Source of the DNA: a virus | Direction: 5' to 3' (one strand) | DNA length: 27,569 nucleotides | Virus record (IMG/VR): IMGVR_UViG_3300024348_000195 | Coordinates: 1-27,569 of that record | Part shown: positions 7,327 to 15,126 of the stretch, piece after piece | Layout of the letters: each line of letters starts with the position of its first letter | Numbering within the stretch: the first letter of the stretch is position 1 | Program-made: the position numbers and the translations under genes | Notes under the pieces: generated by a model | What the model saw: the letters and a program-made list of their open reading frames with translations, nothing else | Database searches by the model: none | What the model was told of the DNA's origin: nothing

Positions 7327-7648
7327 GTTTGATGACTATAACCTATTCCTTCGTGCTATAAGCGTTGCTTTATCTGGAATGAAAGAAGAAGAAAAAGATT
7401 TTATAATTTATTCTGCTGGTCCAACAAAGATCAATTCTTTTGTTTCAGAGTTTTCAAACCTTTCAGAAAGAGGAATGAAAGCCAGGGGTCGTAAAATAAA
7501 GTTTTATAAGGTTCCAGAAAGTTGGTTATACAACAATATGGAAAACATAAACTATTTTGCTTTTCTTAGTAAACCAAAAGAGCCAGTATCAAAATTAACA
7601 ACTTTTGCAGAATCAAAAAATGTAGAAGTAGGAATCTTCCGTTACTAA
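7298..7648 (+). CDS. Possible Rossmann/SLOG-like small protein
   Basis: 116 residues, overlapping the preceding gene by 29 bases. The layout beta (MIVAVQGTSEFDD), helix, beta (DFIIYSAGP), helix, beta (RKIKFYKVP) resembles small Rossmann-like proteins of the DUF2493/SLOG kind, where the first loop after the beta strand binds a nucleotide. The GTSEFDD loop fits this only loosely. The fold guess is low confidence; the gene itself is likely. Confidence 0.55.
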   Translation: MIVAVQGTSEFDDYNLFLRAISVALSGMKEEEKDFIIYSAGPTKINSFVSEFSNLSERGMKARGRKIKFYKVPESWLYNNMENINYFAFLSKPKEPVSKLTTFAESKNVEVGIFRY

Positions 7649-7661
7649 AAGAAAGAATATC

Positions 7662-7871
7662 ATGATAATCAATTCGTTGGCACAAATGGAAAAAATTGTT
7701 CAAAGAAATAAAGAACTTGCATGGGTTGGCTGGGACGTTGTAGAACGTAAAAGATCAGATCTTGCCAGAACATCACCAAGCGGTGTACGTGTAAAACATG
7801 CCTGGTACCTACAAAAAACCTTTAACCTTAATCGTAATGGTTGGGACATTCCAAACAAATACGGTCAGTAA
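7662..7871 (+). CDS. Conserved phage small protein
   Basis: 69 residues, ending directly before WhiB. ELAWVGWDVVERKRSDLA and NRNGWDIPNKYG are a recurring pattern in actinophage hypothetical proteins as I recall. Basic, with many tryptophans; a small nucleic-acid-binding or adaptor protein is possible. No function known. Confidence 0.6.
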   Translation: MIINSLAQMEKIVQRNKELAWVGWDVVERKRSDLARTSPSGVRVKHAWYLQKTFNLNRNGWDIPNKYGQ

Positions 7872-8156
7872 ATGAAGCAACATTTATGGAAAGATGAAGC
7901 AGCCTGTCTTGGGCTTGATACTAATATATTTTTTGATAAGTATGAGGATGATGTAGAAGTGCGTCCAATTGTAGACTCAATCTGTCAAAGATGTCCAGTA
8001 TCAAATATTTGTTTTGCTAATGGTGTATCTGGTAAAGAGTATGGTGTTTGGGGTGGAGTATTCCTTGAACTTGGAAATATATCTAGAGAGTTTAATAAAC
8101 ATAAAACTAAACAAGACTGGGCCAATACCTGGCAAGCATTGACGATGGAAAAGTAG
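7872..8156 (+). CDS. whiB-like: WhiB-family Fe-S transcriptional regulator
   Basis: 94 residues with the four iron-sulfur cysteines in the WhiB arrangement: C12, then C38, C41 and C47 (CQRCPVSNIC), followed by the GVWGG turn (58-62). In the family, the cluster senses redox or NO and the protein binds the domain-4 region of the main sigma factor. The short C-terminal part lacks the strongly basic DNA-binding tail of many WhiB proteins but ends KHKTKQDW. WhiB proteins occur only in Actinobacteria and their phages, so this gene is the best evidence for the host. Phage WhiB proteins can repress host whiB genes; whether this one does is unknown. Confidence 0.9.
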   Translation: MKQHLWKDEAACLGLDTNIFFDKYEDDVEVRPIVDSICQRCPVSNICFANGVSGKEYGVWGGVFLELGNISREFNKHKTKQDWANTWQALTMEK

Positions 8157-8387
8157 TTGTACACAGATCAAATGCGTAGAGCCTTTCACTCTATCCTTCC
8201 TCCAAATAACTTTAAGATAGATTTAATTGATAATGAACATTTTTTAACAATTAAATTAGATGAGTATGTGTTTGCAAGGATGGTTCATGATGATAAAATA
8301 CAAGCCTTACAATATGTATTAAGCATTAAAAAAGCATTAGAAATGGAAGGTGCTATAGTTTTAGTTACAAGAGAGGCAATAAAATGA
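8157..8387 (+). CDS. Hypothetical protein between WhiB and halogenase
   Basis: 76 residues from a TTG directly after the WhiB stop; GGAA about eight bases upstream supports it. An ATG at 8172 is the alternative but has no ribosome site. Layout: short helix, strand pair (NEHFLTIKLDEYVFARM), helix (DKIQALQYVLSIKKALE), strand (AIVLVT). The gene ends in an ATGA overlap with the halogenase. Function unknown. Confidence 0.6.
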   Translation: MYTDQMRRAFHSILPPNNFKIDLIDNEHFLTIKLDEYVFARMVHDDKIQALQYVLSIKKALEMEGAIVLVTREAIK

Positions 8388-9928
8388 AAAACATAGTCAT
8401 TGTTGGCGGTGGGACTGCTGGTTGGTTAACAGCATTATATGCAAAAAAAACCTTTCCAAATGACAATGTTTCTGTTGTTCAAAGCAAGGAAATAGGAATT
8501 TTAGGGGCTGGAGAGGGAAGCACTCCAAACTTAGTTGCGCTATTTGATTATTTAGAAATACCAGTTTCTGATTTAATATCAAAAGCAAAAGCAACTATAA
8601 AAACAGGTATTAAATTTACAAATTGGTCAAAGGATAATAATTTTTATTATCATGATTTTGGTAAAAAATTTACATTGCCAAATGAAGACTTAATAAGTTA
8701 CAAACTTTCTGATTATGACGTTCAACTACAAGAAGATACCTTGCATATTATGCAAATTAATGAAAAAAATCAACCAGCATTTTCTTCTAGATATTCAGAA
8801 AAAAATTTAGTTCCATTTGTTTATAATGATACTTATAAAAATTCTAGCAACCCTATATATAATTTTGATCAAATGGGTAGTTGGTCCATTCACTTTGACG
8901 CAAAACTTTTAGCAAAATTGCTTGAAGAAATTGGATTAACTAGAGGTATTAATAATATTTTTGGAACTGTAAAAGATATTAATTCTGAAAATAATATTGA
9001 TATAGATAGTATAACTCTTAATGATGAAACTAAAATTAAAACAGATTTTATTTTTGACTGCACTGGATTTTATAAAGTTTTTATAGGAAAACATTTTAAA
9101 TCAGAGTGGGTAAGTTTTCAAGAATCTCTTCCAATGAAAAAAGCAATTCCATTTTTTATTGATATTGATAAAGAGAATATACCAGCATATACTGAGTCCA
9201 TTGCAATGAACTATGGATGGATGTGGAAGATTCCATTACAGCATAGATATGGTTGTGGGTACGTATATGATTCTGACTTTATTTCTAATGAAGATGCTAA
9301 AAAAGAAATAGAAAAATTTTTAGGATTTGAACCAGATTATCCTAAAGTTGATCCATTTTTATTTAATCCTGGATGTTATAAGGAAATATGGAAAGGAAAT
9401 TGTTTAGCGGTAGGGTTAGCATCAGCATTTGTTGAGCCTTTAGAAGCAACTTCTATTTTTCAAACAGTTGTAATGTTAAGATCATTTTTTGCAAATAAAC
9501 ACCACATTTTTAATAGAAATAACAAATATATTGAAAATTTTAATAAAGCATATTTAAAAAATACAGAAGAAGTAATGGATTTTATTTATTTACATTATAT
9601 GACAGATAAAAATAATAATGATTTTTGGATTAACTTTACAAATAAAAATAAAATGACAGAAAAATTAAAGGAAAAAGTTTTTTTATTAAATCAATCTATT
9701 TTAGCAGATTGGGATACAACGGTTCCATTTAGTAGCACAAGTTATTATCAGGTATCTTTTGGCATTAATTTATTAAATATTAATAATATTAAAGAAATTA
9801 TTAATGAAAACAATTTATCAAGATTTAATAAAAATGTAGAAAAAAATGAATTGATTATGAAAGAACTTTCTGACAATTTTATAACTCATTCTAACTTCTT
9901 AAAATTTATGGGAGGCTTTCAAGATTAA
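8384..9928 (+). CDS. FAD-dependent (tryptophan-type) halogenase
   Basis: Full-length, 514 residues. Flavin-dependent halogenases make HOX from FADH2, O2 and halide and pass it to the substrate through an active-site lysine. All family signatures are here: FAD fold GGGTAGW (8-14), GEGSTP (43-48), the catalytic lysine in TIKTGIKF (K73), the WxWxIP motif in GWMWKIP (W279-P284, which blocks mono-oxygenation), and the catalytic glutamate in FVEPLEATS (E354). The enzyme therefore looks active. The substrate may be free or carrier/protein-bound; it is not predictable. Cyanophage VirX1 is the known viral precedent for this family. It needs a flavin reductase, probably from the host. The start overlaps its neighbour (ATGA) and the end overlaps the next gene (ATTA). 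Confidence 0.93.
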   Translation: MKNIVIVGGGTAGWLTALYAKKTFPNDNVSVVQSKEIGILGAGEGSTPNLVALFDYLEIPVSDLISKAKATIKTGIKFTNWSKDNNFYYHDFGKKFTLPNEDLISYKLSDYDVQLQEDTLHIMQINEKNQPAFSSRYSEKNLVPFVYNDTYKNSSNPIYNFDQMGSWSIHFDAKLLAKLLEEIGLTRGINNIFGTVKDINSENNIDIDSITLNDETKIKTDFIFDCTGFYKVFIGKHFKSEWVSFQESLPMKKAIPFFIDIDKENIPAYTESIAMNYGWMWKIPLQHRYGCGYVYDSDFISNEDAKKEIEKFLGFEPDYPKVDPFLFNPGCYKEIWKGNCLAVGLASAFVEPLEATSIFQTVVMLRSFFANKHHIFNRNNKYIENFNKAYLKNTEEVMDFIYLHYMTDKNNNDFWINFTNKNKMTEKLKEKVFLLNQSILADWDTTVPFSSTSYYQVSFGINLLNINNIKEIINENNLSRFNKNVEKNELIMKELSDNFITHSNFLKFMGGFQD

Positions 9929-10844
9929 AATCTTTATATCTATAGCATCTTTCCGTGATCCAGAACTTGAGTGGACCATTAAGAGTGCCATTAACAATGC
10001 CAGTAATCCAGAAAATTTATACTTTGGTGTTGTTTATCAGGGCCTACCACTAGAAATGCCAAACTTTGACTTTGTTCCAAACTTGTCACTTGTGACTATG
10101 CACTCTAAAGAGGCCAGAGGAGCAGGGTATGCAAGAGCAAAAGCCATGGAACTATACAATAATGAAGACTACTTCCTTCAAATTGACTCACATACAAGGT
10201 TTGTTCCTGGGTGGGACTCATTGTCTATTGATCAACTAGAAAGGGCTAAGAATATTTCTGGTCATCAATCAGTTCTTCTTTCATACTTCCCAGCACCTTT
10301 TGAGCCAGAAAGTAATGGTGGTATGCATTTAATCAAAAAACATCCAAAGATAAAGTCATATCCAACTAGACAAAAAGTAGCATTAAATAGAAAGAATCAG
10401 TGGACAGCAGAAAGACTTGAATTTATAAATAGAGCAAAAGAAGATCCAGAAATATCAGAGACTGTTCTTGGTGGCTTTATGTTTTCTTATGGAGCAATGG
10501 TTAATGAACTTCCATATGATCCAGACCTAAGTTTTTTTGGTGAAGAGATTTGTTTTGCTATGAGGGCTTGGACTAGAGGCTGGGATATTTATTCCCCTGC
10601 AAAAAATATTGTTTATCATTTTTATTCTCGTGGTGGATACTATAAGATTTGGGGAGATAGAAACCTAAGAGGTTTATCTTGGAAAGAGTTAGAAGAAATA
10701 TCATACAAGAAACAAAAAAGAGTTCTTTGTGGTAAAGAGGAGGGCATCTTCGGTGCTGGGAATATTAGAACTCTTGAAGAGTATGAAATCTTTACTAATA
10801 CTAACTTTAAAGATTTTTATAGTTTGACAAAAATTGAGGATTAG
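9924..10844 (+). CDS. GT60-like GlcNAc-transferase (PF11397 family) with an ATT start
   Basis: 306 residues if started at ATT 9924; the first ATG in frame (10056) would delete 44 residues that are clearly part of the domain (IFISIASFRDPELEWTIKSA, the family's opening strand). GGAGG at 9911-9915 lies eight bases before the ATT, and ATTA overlaps the halogenase stop just as ATGA overlaps do elsewhere. No ATG, GTG or TTG exists between the in-frame upstream stop and 10056. Key residues: QIDSHTRFVPGWD (86-98, metal-binding DxH) and LSFFGEEI. GT60 enzymes such as Dictyostelium Gnt1 add GlcNAc to hydroxyproline, which fits the P4H-like enzyme at 814. Donor and acceptor are inferred only. Confidence 0.82.
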   Translation: MKIFISIASFRDPELEWTIKSAINNASNPENLYFGVVYQGLPLEMPNFDFVPNLSLVTMHSKEARGAGYARAKAMELYNNEDYFLQIDSHTRFVPGWDSLSIDQLERAKNISGHQSVLLSYFPAPFEPESNGGMHLIKKHPKIKSYPTRQKVALNRKNQWTAERLEFINRAKEDPEISETVLGGFMFSYGAMVNELPYDPDLSFFGEEICFAMRAWTRGWDIYSPAKNIVYHFYSRGGYYKIWGDRNLRGLSWKELEEISYKKQKRVLCGKEEGIFGAGNIRTLEEYEIFTNTNFKDFYSLTKIED

Positions 10845-10852
10845 GATATACT
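10824..10852 (+). promoter_or_regulatory. Consensus promoter giving a leaderless mRNA
   Basis: TTGACA (10824-10829), 17 bases, TATACT (10847-10852), then six bases and the ATG at 10859. Transcription should start at or next to the ATG. It overlaps the 3' end of the GT60-like gene and opens the lysis-related unit. Confidence 0.75.
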
Positions 10853-10858
10853 TAAAAC

Positions 10859-11302
10859 ATGTGGAGTGTGGATATGAAAGATATTTTTATTGTTTTTTTT
10901 GCAACATTGACAGTTTGTTTTGCACTGTCATATATTTTAGTTTTAAAACAATCCATTAAACTTAAAAGAGATATTTCAAAATTATTTATTGAAAACACTT
11001 TGCTTCAAGAGTATGTTGATCTAACAAAATCTACAAAAACAAAAGAAGACTCAGACGAATCAATACACAAAGAGAATTTTATTAAGTTTCTTTCTGACTC
11101 ACGAGACTGGGCTTTTTCATATATTGAAAGCGTACAAAAAGGATTAACAAAGTTTGTTAGTGATGTTGATGCAGATGTATCACATTTTGATGAATATGGA
11201 GATGCATTGTCTATGTCAAGACCAGACTATCCATCTATGAAAAATATTTCAAAGGCATATAAAGAATTAAAAACACTTCTTCCAGAGGATGAAATAAAAT
11301 AA
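10859..11302 (+). CDS. Membrane-anchored coiled-coil protein
   Basis: 147 residues from the leaderless ATG at 10859; an ATG at 10874 with GGAG (10863-10866) is an alternative that would need a start site further upstream. One transmembrane helix (about 7-26) is followed by a coiled coil (KQSIKLKRDISKLFIENTLL) and an acidic soluble part. It stands first in the XapX-holin unit, so a spanin-like or lysis-control role is possible. Actinophage lysis genes vary widely and I recognise no family. Confidence 0.65.
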   Translation: MWSVDMKDIFIVFFATLTVCFALSYILVLKQSIKLKRDISKLFIENTLLQEYVDLTKSTKTKEDSDESIHKENFIKFLSDSRDWAFSYIESVQKGLTKFVSDVDADVSHFDEYGDALSMSRPDYPSMKNISKAYKELKTLLPEDEIK

Positions 11303-11460
11303 TGAGAGATATATTATTATCAACACTAACAGGTTTTGGGTGTGGCGTAGTCTTTGCTGCATTCAAATTACCAGTTCCAGCACCGCCAGTTTTGGCGGGA
11401 GTCGCAGGAATTGTAGGGCTATGGGCTGGATATGCTATACTAATAAAGGTTCTATCCTAG
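11302..11460 (+). CDS. XapX-domain (DUF1427) membrane protein
   Basis: 52 residues with one-base overlap on the preceding stop. GFGCGVVFAAFKLPVPAPPVLAGVAGIVGLWAGY carries the diagnostic FKLPVPAPP turn between two glycine-rich transmembrane helices. XapX proteins are small inner-membrane proteins of unknown function. Directly before the holin, it may be a second holin-like or antiholin protein. The gene is too short for usual size cut-offs. Confidence 0.8.
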   Translation: MRDILLSTLTGFGCGVVFAAFKLPVPAPPVLAGVAGIVGLWAGYAILIKVLS

Positions 11461-11468
11461 GAGGAAAC

Positions 11469-11744
11469 ATGAACACAGAACAACTAAAGGCACTACTTGC
11501 ATCATACGGACGTTCAGTCCTTGCATCAGGCCTTGCACTATACATGGCAGGAGTAACAGATCCAAAGGATCTATGGACTGCCCTTGTTGCAGCCATTGCA
11601 CCTGTTGCAATTAGAGCAATCAATCCTAACGACAAGGCTTTTGGTCTACTACCAGATGCTAAGGCCGTAGAGACCGCTCTGAAGGCTGCTAAGGCACCTG
11701 CAAAGAAGAAGGCACCTGCTAAGAAGGCAGCGCCAAAGAAGTAA
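11469..11744 (+). CDS. r1t-like phage holin
   Basis: 91 residues from the ATG at 11469, which has a perfect AGGAGG (11459-11464). Two membrane segments (about 14-30 and 36-53) flank the AGVTDPKDLW turn, followed by IRAINPNDKAFG and a lysine/alanine-rich tail of AKKKAPAKK repeats. This layout is the common actinophage holin. It should open the membrane so that the endolysin at 91 can reach the wall. The local codon choice is more GC-rich than in its neighbours, as often seen in highly expressed phage genes. Confidence 0.82.
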   Translation: MNTEQLKALLASYGRSVLASGLALYMAGVTDPKDLWTALVAAIAPVAIRAINPNDKAFGLLPDAKAVETALKAAKAPAKKKAPAKKAAPKK

Positions 11745-11761
11745 TATTTACTTACAGAATT

Positions 11762-11793
11762 GCCAGTCTAGAGATAGGCTGGCTTTTTTGTTT
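11762..11793 (+). terminator. Rho-independent terminator
   Basis: GCCAGTCTA and TAGGCTGGC form a nine-pair stem with one G-U pair around a GAGA tetraloop, followed by TTTTTTGTTTT. It ends the + strand block. The convergent sugar cluster stops at 11793, in the T run. No matching T run faces the - strand. Confidence 0.88.
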
Positions 11794-12824
11794 TAAGAAT
11801 TAATAATATCTATATATTTTTGTTTTAATGACTCTCTTGAAAAATGTTCAAACCCTAAATTAAATGCTTTTGTTTTCATTGCTTGTTTATCACTAACAAT
11901 ATAGTTATCAATAAGTTTAGCAAGTGATTTAGGATTAACAGACCAAACACCAACAGTTGCTTTAGCCTTAAACCTATCAATTTTGTCAGCCTCTAGTGTC
12001 CATTCATCTGGTAATACAGTTGTATTAGGAGAAATCCTGGGCATAAAAACTGGTAGCCCACTCATCAATGCCTCATTCATTGGTAAACATAAACCAGCAT
12101 ATCTTCTAGGCAATACCATTGCATCGTAACCAGAGTAGAGATCCTGTTTGTTTGCAACGTTATCTGTTTCTATAATAACTCTTTCATCTGTTGTTTTAAT
12201 CTCTAAAGGTGTTTGTGTTTTAATAACTAATTTATAATCTTCTCTTGAATAATTAAGCATCTGAATAACCGTTTCGGTACCGTTGCGATCTTTAACGGCT
12301 GCCTTGCCAGCAACATGCAAGATCCTTCTATGGTCTTGTGTATTTATATTTCTTACATCTTTAAATAACTCTGCGTCAGTTGGTGGCGGTAGATGAATAA
12401 CTTCACATCTATCACCATATAGATTCTTGATATCATTTATATGCCAAGTGCTTGGAGCCAATAATACATCTGGCAAGGACCAATCTTCGTGTTGTAAGTT
12501 ACCTAAAAATTCATAGTTATATTGAAGAATTGTTTTTATACCAGCCATTCTAGCCATGTCAACAAGTTGTTGTGAGTAAAATGTTTCACAACTAATAACA
12601 ACATCAAGGTTTTGTAAAAATGCTTTTACTTCTCCTTGTCTAGGAAACCCTCTGTCTGTCGTAATACAGTCATAACCTGCATACCACTCAGGATGTTGTT
12701 CATTTTGATTAAAAAAACTTGAGTTAATGAGTAAAATTTTGTCAGGATTTAACATGTTTACTAGTTCTCTGGTTTGATTACCCAGGCCAGTGTTGTCAGA
12801 TCTTGCTATGATTCCTAGTCTCAT
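11793..12824 (-). CDS. GT-B glycosyltransferase (GT4-like)
   Basis: 343 residues. The C-terminal half holds the donor-binding signature YAGLCLPMNEALMSGLPVFMP, with the E-x7-E-like pattern of GT4 enzymes, and a preceding HVAGKAAVKDRNGTE segment like the GT4 linker. The N-terminus (MRLGIIARSDNTGLGNQTRE) is the glycine-rich acceptor-side loop. It should transfer a sugar from a nucleotide donor in the cytoplasm. It is the last gene of a six-gene - strand cluster and overlaps its upstream neighbour by four bases. Confidence 0.8.
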   Translation of the reverse strand: MRLGIIARSDNTGLGNQTRELVNMLNPDKILLINSSFFNQNEQHPEWYAGYDCITTDRGFPRQGEVKAFLQNLDVVISCETFYSQQLVDMARMAGIKTILQYNYEFLGNLQHEDWSLPDVLLAPSTWHINDIKNLYGDRCEVIHLPPPTDAELFKDVRNINTQDHRRILHVAGKAAVKDRNGTETVIQMLNYSREDYKLVIKTQTPLEIKTTDERVIIETDNVANKQDLYSGYDAMVLPRRYAGLCLPMNEALMSGLPVFMPRISPNTTVLPDEWTLEADKIDRFKAKATVGVWSVNPKSLAKLIDNYIVSDKQAMKTKAFNLGFEHFSRESLKQKYIDIINS

Positions 12825-13579
12825 TCTTTATATCCCCAAAAATTATCATCTGTAGTAAATTTTTTATGACCATCACGGCCATCTAAATGGTAAGACCTTT
12901 TAATGTTTGTGTCAGGATGATAGATCCATAACTTGTGTATATCCCAGCCATCTTTGTTAAAAATATCATATGGCAAAATATCATCTTGAACCCTGCCATG
13001 AAAGGTATCTTCTATAAAAAAGAATTTGTCACATGATGGCAAGACAACATCTCTATAATAACTTTTGGTTGTTAAGTGTGGACGTTGGCTCCATTGTGCA
13101 GTCTGTAAAAATCCATCCTCTAAATCAAACATTAAGTGCTTGTGAGGTTCTGGAATAAAGGCTTCAAAGTGAAAACGAATAGTGTTTGCTTTGCCATACT
13201 CAATCATATCTAAACACTTTTCCCAATCAATGGGGTCAAGTGTAAGAGGAGCATCTCCCTCAACATAAAGAAGCAATGATGTTTTTATTTCTGACATTGT
13301 TCTACGCATCATTCCTGTTTGGTGTATATGACTCTCAAAAACCATTGGCAAAACATTTTTATATTCATGCAAACATTTCCATAAAATACGATTTTTATAT
13401 TCATCATAGTCTGCTTTGCGGTGATTTTGTTCTCTTCTTAATCCATCAATTTGCATGATTATCTCGTTATCTGGAAAATGAAATCTAATAGACTTAATTG
13501 TTTCATCTATGATATCTGTACTTGGATGAGATGGCAAAACAGAAGTTACCACAACAATAGTTATATCTCTTTTATGCAT
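12821..13579 (-). CDS. GT-A type glycosyltransferase-like protein
   Basis: 252 residues. The start, ITIVVVTSVLPSHPSTDIIDETIKSI, is the GT-A nucleotide-sugar strand with its following helix; DNEIIMQIDG and LLLYVEGDAP supply acidic residues in the place of the DxD metal site. A family 2-like fold is likely, but only part of the motif set is visible. It overlaps the next gene upstream by eight bases, so it is co-translated in the sugar cluster. Confidence 0.68.
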   Translation of the reverse strand: MHKRDITIVVVTSVLPSHPSTDIIDETIKSIRFHFPDNEIIMQIDGLRREQNHRKADYDEYKNRILWKCLHEYKNVLPMVFESHIHQTGMMRRTMSEIKTSLLLYVEGDAPLTLDPIDWEKCLDMIEYGKANTIRFHFEAFIPEPHKHLMFDLEDGFLQTAQWSQRPHLTTKSYYRDVVLPSCDKFFFIEDTFHGRVQDDILPYDIFNKDGWDIHKLWIYHPDTNIKRSYHLDGRDGHKKFTTDDNFWGYKE

Positions 13580-14444
13580 TTAGTTGCTCCATTATTCTAC
13601 TACCTAAATCTCTTTTATATTTAATCCACCAAGAAACAACTTTGTGCATATTGCTTGGATAGTTTTCTAATAAATCTGGCAGAAGTTCTTGAATATTATT
13701 CCAGTTATCTAAAGATTCAACAGGGAATTCGGGACCAAACATTTTTTTATAAAACTTTGTCTCTGTCATGCTTGGATCTAGTTTATCTGCAATTGGAAGA
13801 GTTAATAATTCTATTGATTCAAAGAATCTAAATGTATCTATTACTGCTGCCCCAGATGGACATGGAGCAATCTTTGCACTTGAAAGTTTGGCATAGTAAT
13901 CTTTTGGCTTATCTCCAAGTGAAAACCCTTTTGTTGGTCCATAGAGTGAATTTTTTAACCTTGGCATAACTGAGGCTAATTCTTTTCTCCTTGAGTGTGT
14001 TATCTGTCCACCAAAATATACATCATATTCTTTTTCTTTATACTCTGGAACGTTGTCCTTTAGGTGTTGTGGAACTCCAATTGGCATCTTGTTATATTGA
14101 TCATGCTTTTCATGAGGGTATTGAATCCATATCTCAATATTATTATGTCTAATTTTACTTACATCAAACCTAGCATTCTCATCTCCATTAATAAATAAAA
14201 CAACTCTAGAAAGTTTATTTAATTCATTAGACAAGAGTTCTTCATTGCCCGCAGTCTGTGGTCCAGGAATTACAACAAAGGCTTTATCTGCTTTTGGAAT
14301 CTCTGTAACCCTTGTTTGATCTACTTCATACTTATCAAATATTTCTTTTAATAATCCATAATCCCATTTGTCATTTGCATAGTCTTGTCCATCATGAGAA
14401 TATAAGTATGCGTTATATTGATTCATAATATAAGTGAACCTCAT
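13572..14444 (-). CDS. Exostosin/GT47-like glycosyltransferase
   Basis: 290 residues from ATG 14444; an ATG at 14426 is also possible, and neither has a clear ribosome site. The C-terminal half reads like the exostosin domain: YFGGQITHSRRKEL, then SLGDKPKDYYAKLSSAKIAPCPSGAAVIDTFRFFES and LLTLPIAD, matching the SKFxLxPxG...sxRxxEal...PVi pattern. Such enzymes extend glycan chains. It overlaps the methyltransferase gene by 32 bases. Confidence 0.68.
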   Translation of the reverse strand: MRFTYIMNQYNAYLYSHDGQDYANDKWDYGLLKEIFDKYEVDQTRVTEIPKADKAFVVIPGPQTAGNEELLSNELNKLSRVVLFINGDENARFDVSKIRHNNIEIWIQYPHEKHDQYNKMPIGVPQHLKDNVPEYKEKEYDVYFGGQITHSRRKELASVMPRLKNSLYGPTKGFSLGDKPKDYYAKLSSAKIAPCPSGAAVIDTFRFFESIELLTLPIADKLDPSMTETKFYKKMFGPEFPVESLDNWNNIQELLPDLLENYPSNMHKVVSWWIKYKRDLGSRIMEQLNA

Positions 14445-15126
14445 GCTGATAGTCTAAAATTATTTCAGTATAACCTAATCCTTTAATCCATTGTCTAAGA
14501 TTATATAAAGATTCATTCCATTGCTGTAGCATAAACTCAGGGTGTCCAGATAACCAAATCTTTGGTTTGTGCTCTCTAAGCACCCTCTCAGCCCCTCCTA
14601 GGACCCTCCACTCACTACCCTCTACGTCCAAGGAAATGGCGGTAGGTGGTTTAATACCATGATCATATACACAGGAGTCTATAGTAATCTGACCATATGT
14701 TTCTCCTTCAAGGTATAGTTCTTTAAATCCGTGGGCTGCTTCAATTACATCGTTAACTTCTGGTGGCCATTCATTATAATATATTCTTGAAAGACTGTTT
14801 ATCTTATCAGATGCAAATCCAGGAATACAAACCATTGGAAGATCTAAATTGTTTGCACTCCAGAGTAGTGGAAAGTGTGACCAGACTTTGGGGTTTGGCT
14901 CAAATACAACTACTTCCGCACCCCACATTTGACATAGTGCAGCAAACTCGCCTTCTTCTGCACCAACATAATACATAACATCTCCAGAAAAAATATTTTC
15001 AGACATGTGTTTTAGTCTTGGTTTTTCCCAACCATGTGGTTGATACCAATCAGGACGTGCAGCACGATGCTCTGGTAAAGTAATTTCAAACTCACCATTA
15101 ACTATTACTTTTTTCATCTCAGTCAT
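14413..15126 (-). CDS. FkbM-family SAM-dependent methyltransferase
   Basis: 237 residues. The SAM site YVGAEEGEF (53-61), FEPNP (75-79) and the FkbM signature SLDVEGSEWRVLGGAERVL (165-183) are all present. The family methylates hydroxyl groups, often on sugars, so capping or decorating the glycan made by this cluster is likely. An ATG at 15117 is an alternative start. The codons for the VEGSEW motif (about 14578-14640) are markedly richer in G and C than the rest of the gene, like the patch in the APS kinase fusion. Confidence 0.85.
   Translation of the reverse strand: MTEMKKVIVNGEFEITLPEHRAARPDWYQPHGWEKPRLKHMSENIFSGDVMYYVGAEEGEFAALCQMWGAEVVVFEPNPKVWSHFPLLWSANNLDLPMVCIPGFASDKINSLSRIYYNEWPPEVNDVIEAAHGFKELYLEGETYGQITIDSCVYDHGIKPPTAISLDVEGSEWRVLGGAERVLREHKPKIWLSGHPEFMLQQWNESLYNLRQWIKGLGYTEIILDYQHEVHLYYESI

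Noticed and set aside
10907-10930. Second promoter (TTGACA, 18 bases, TATATT) inside the 10859 gene
   Set aside because: It lies in the membrane-helix codons with no gene start close by; weaker than the 10824 promoter and probably chance.
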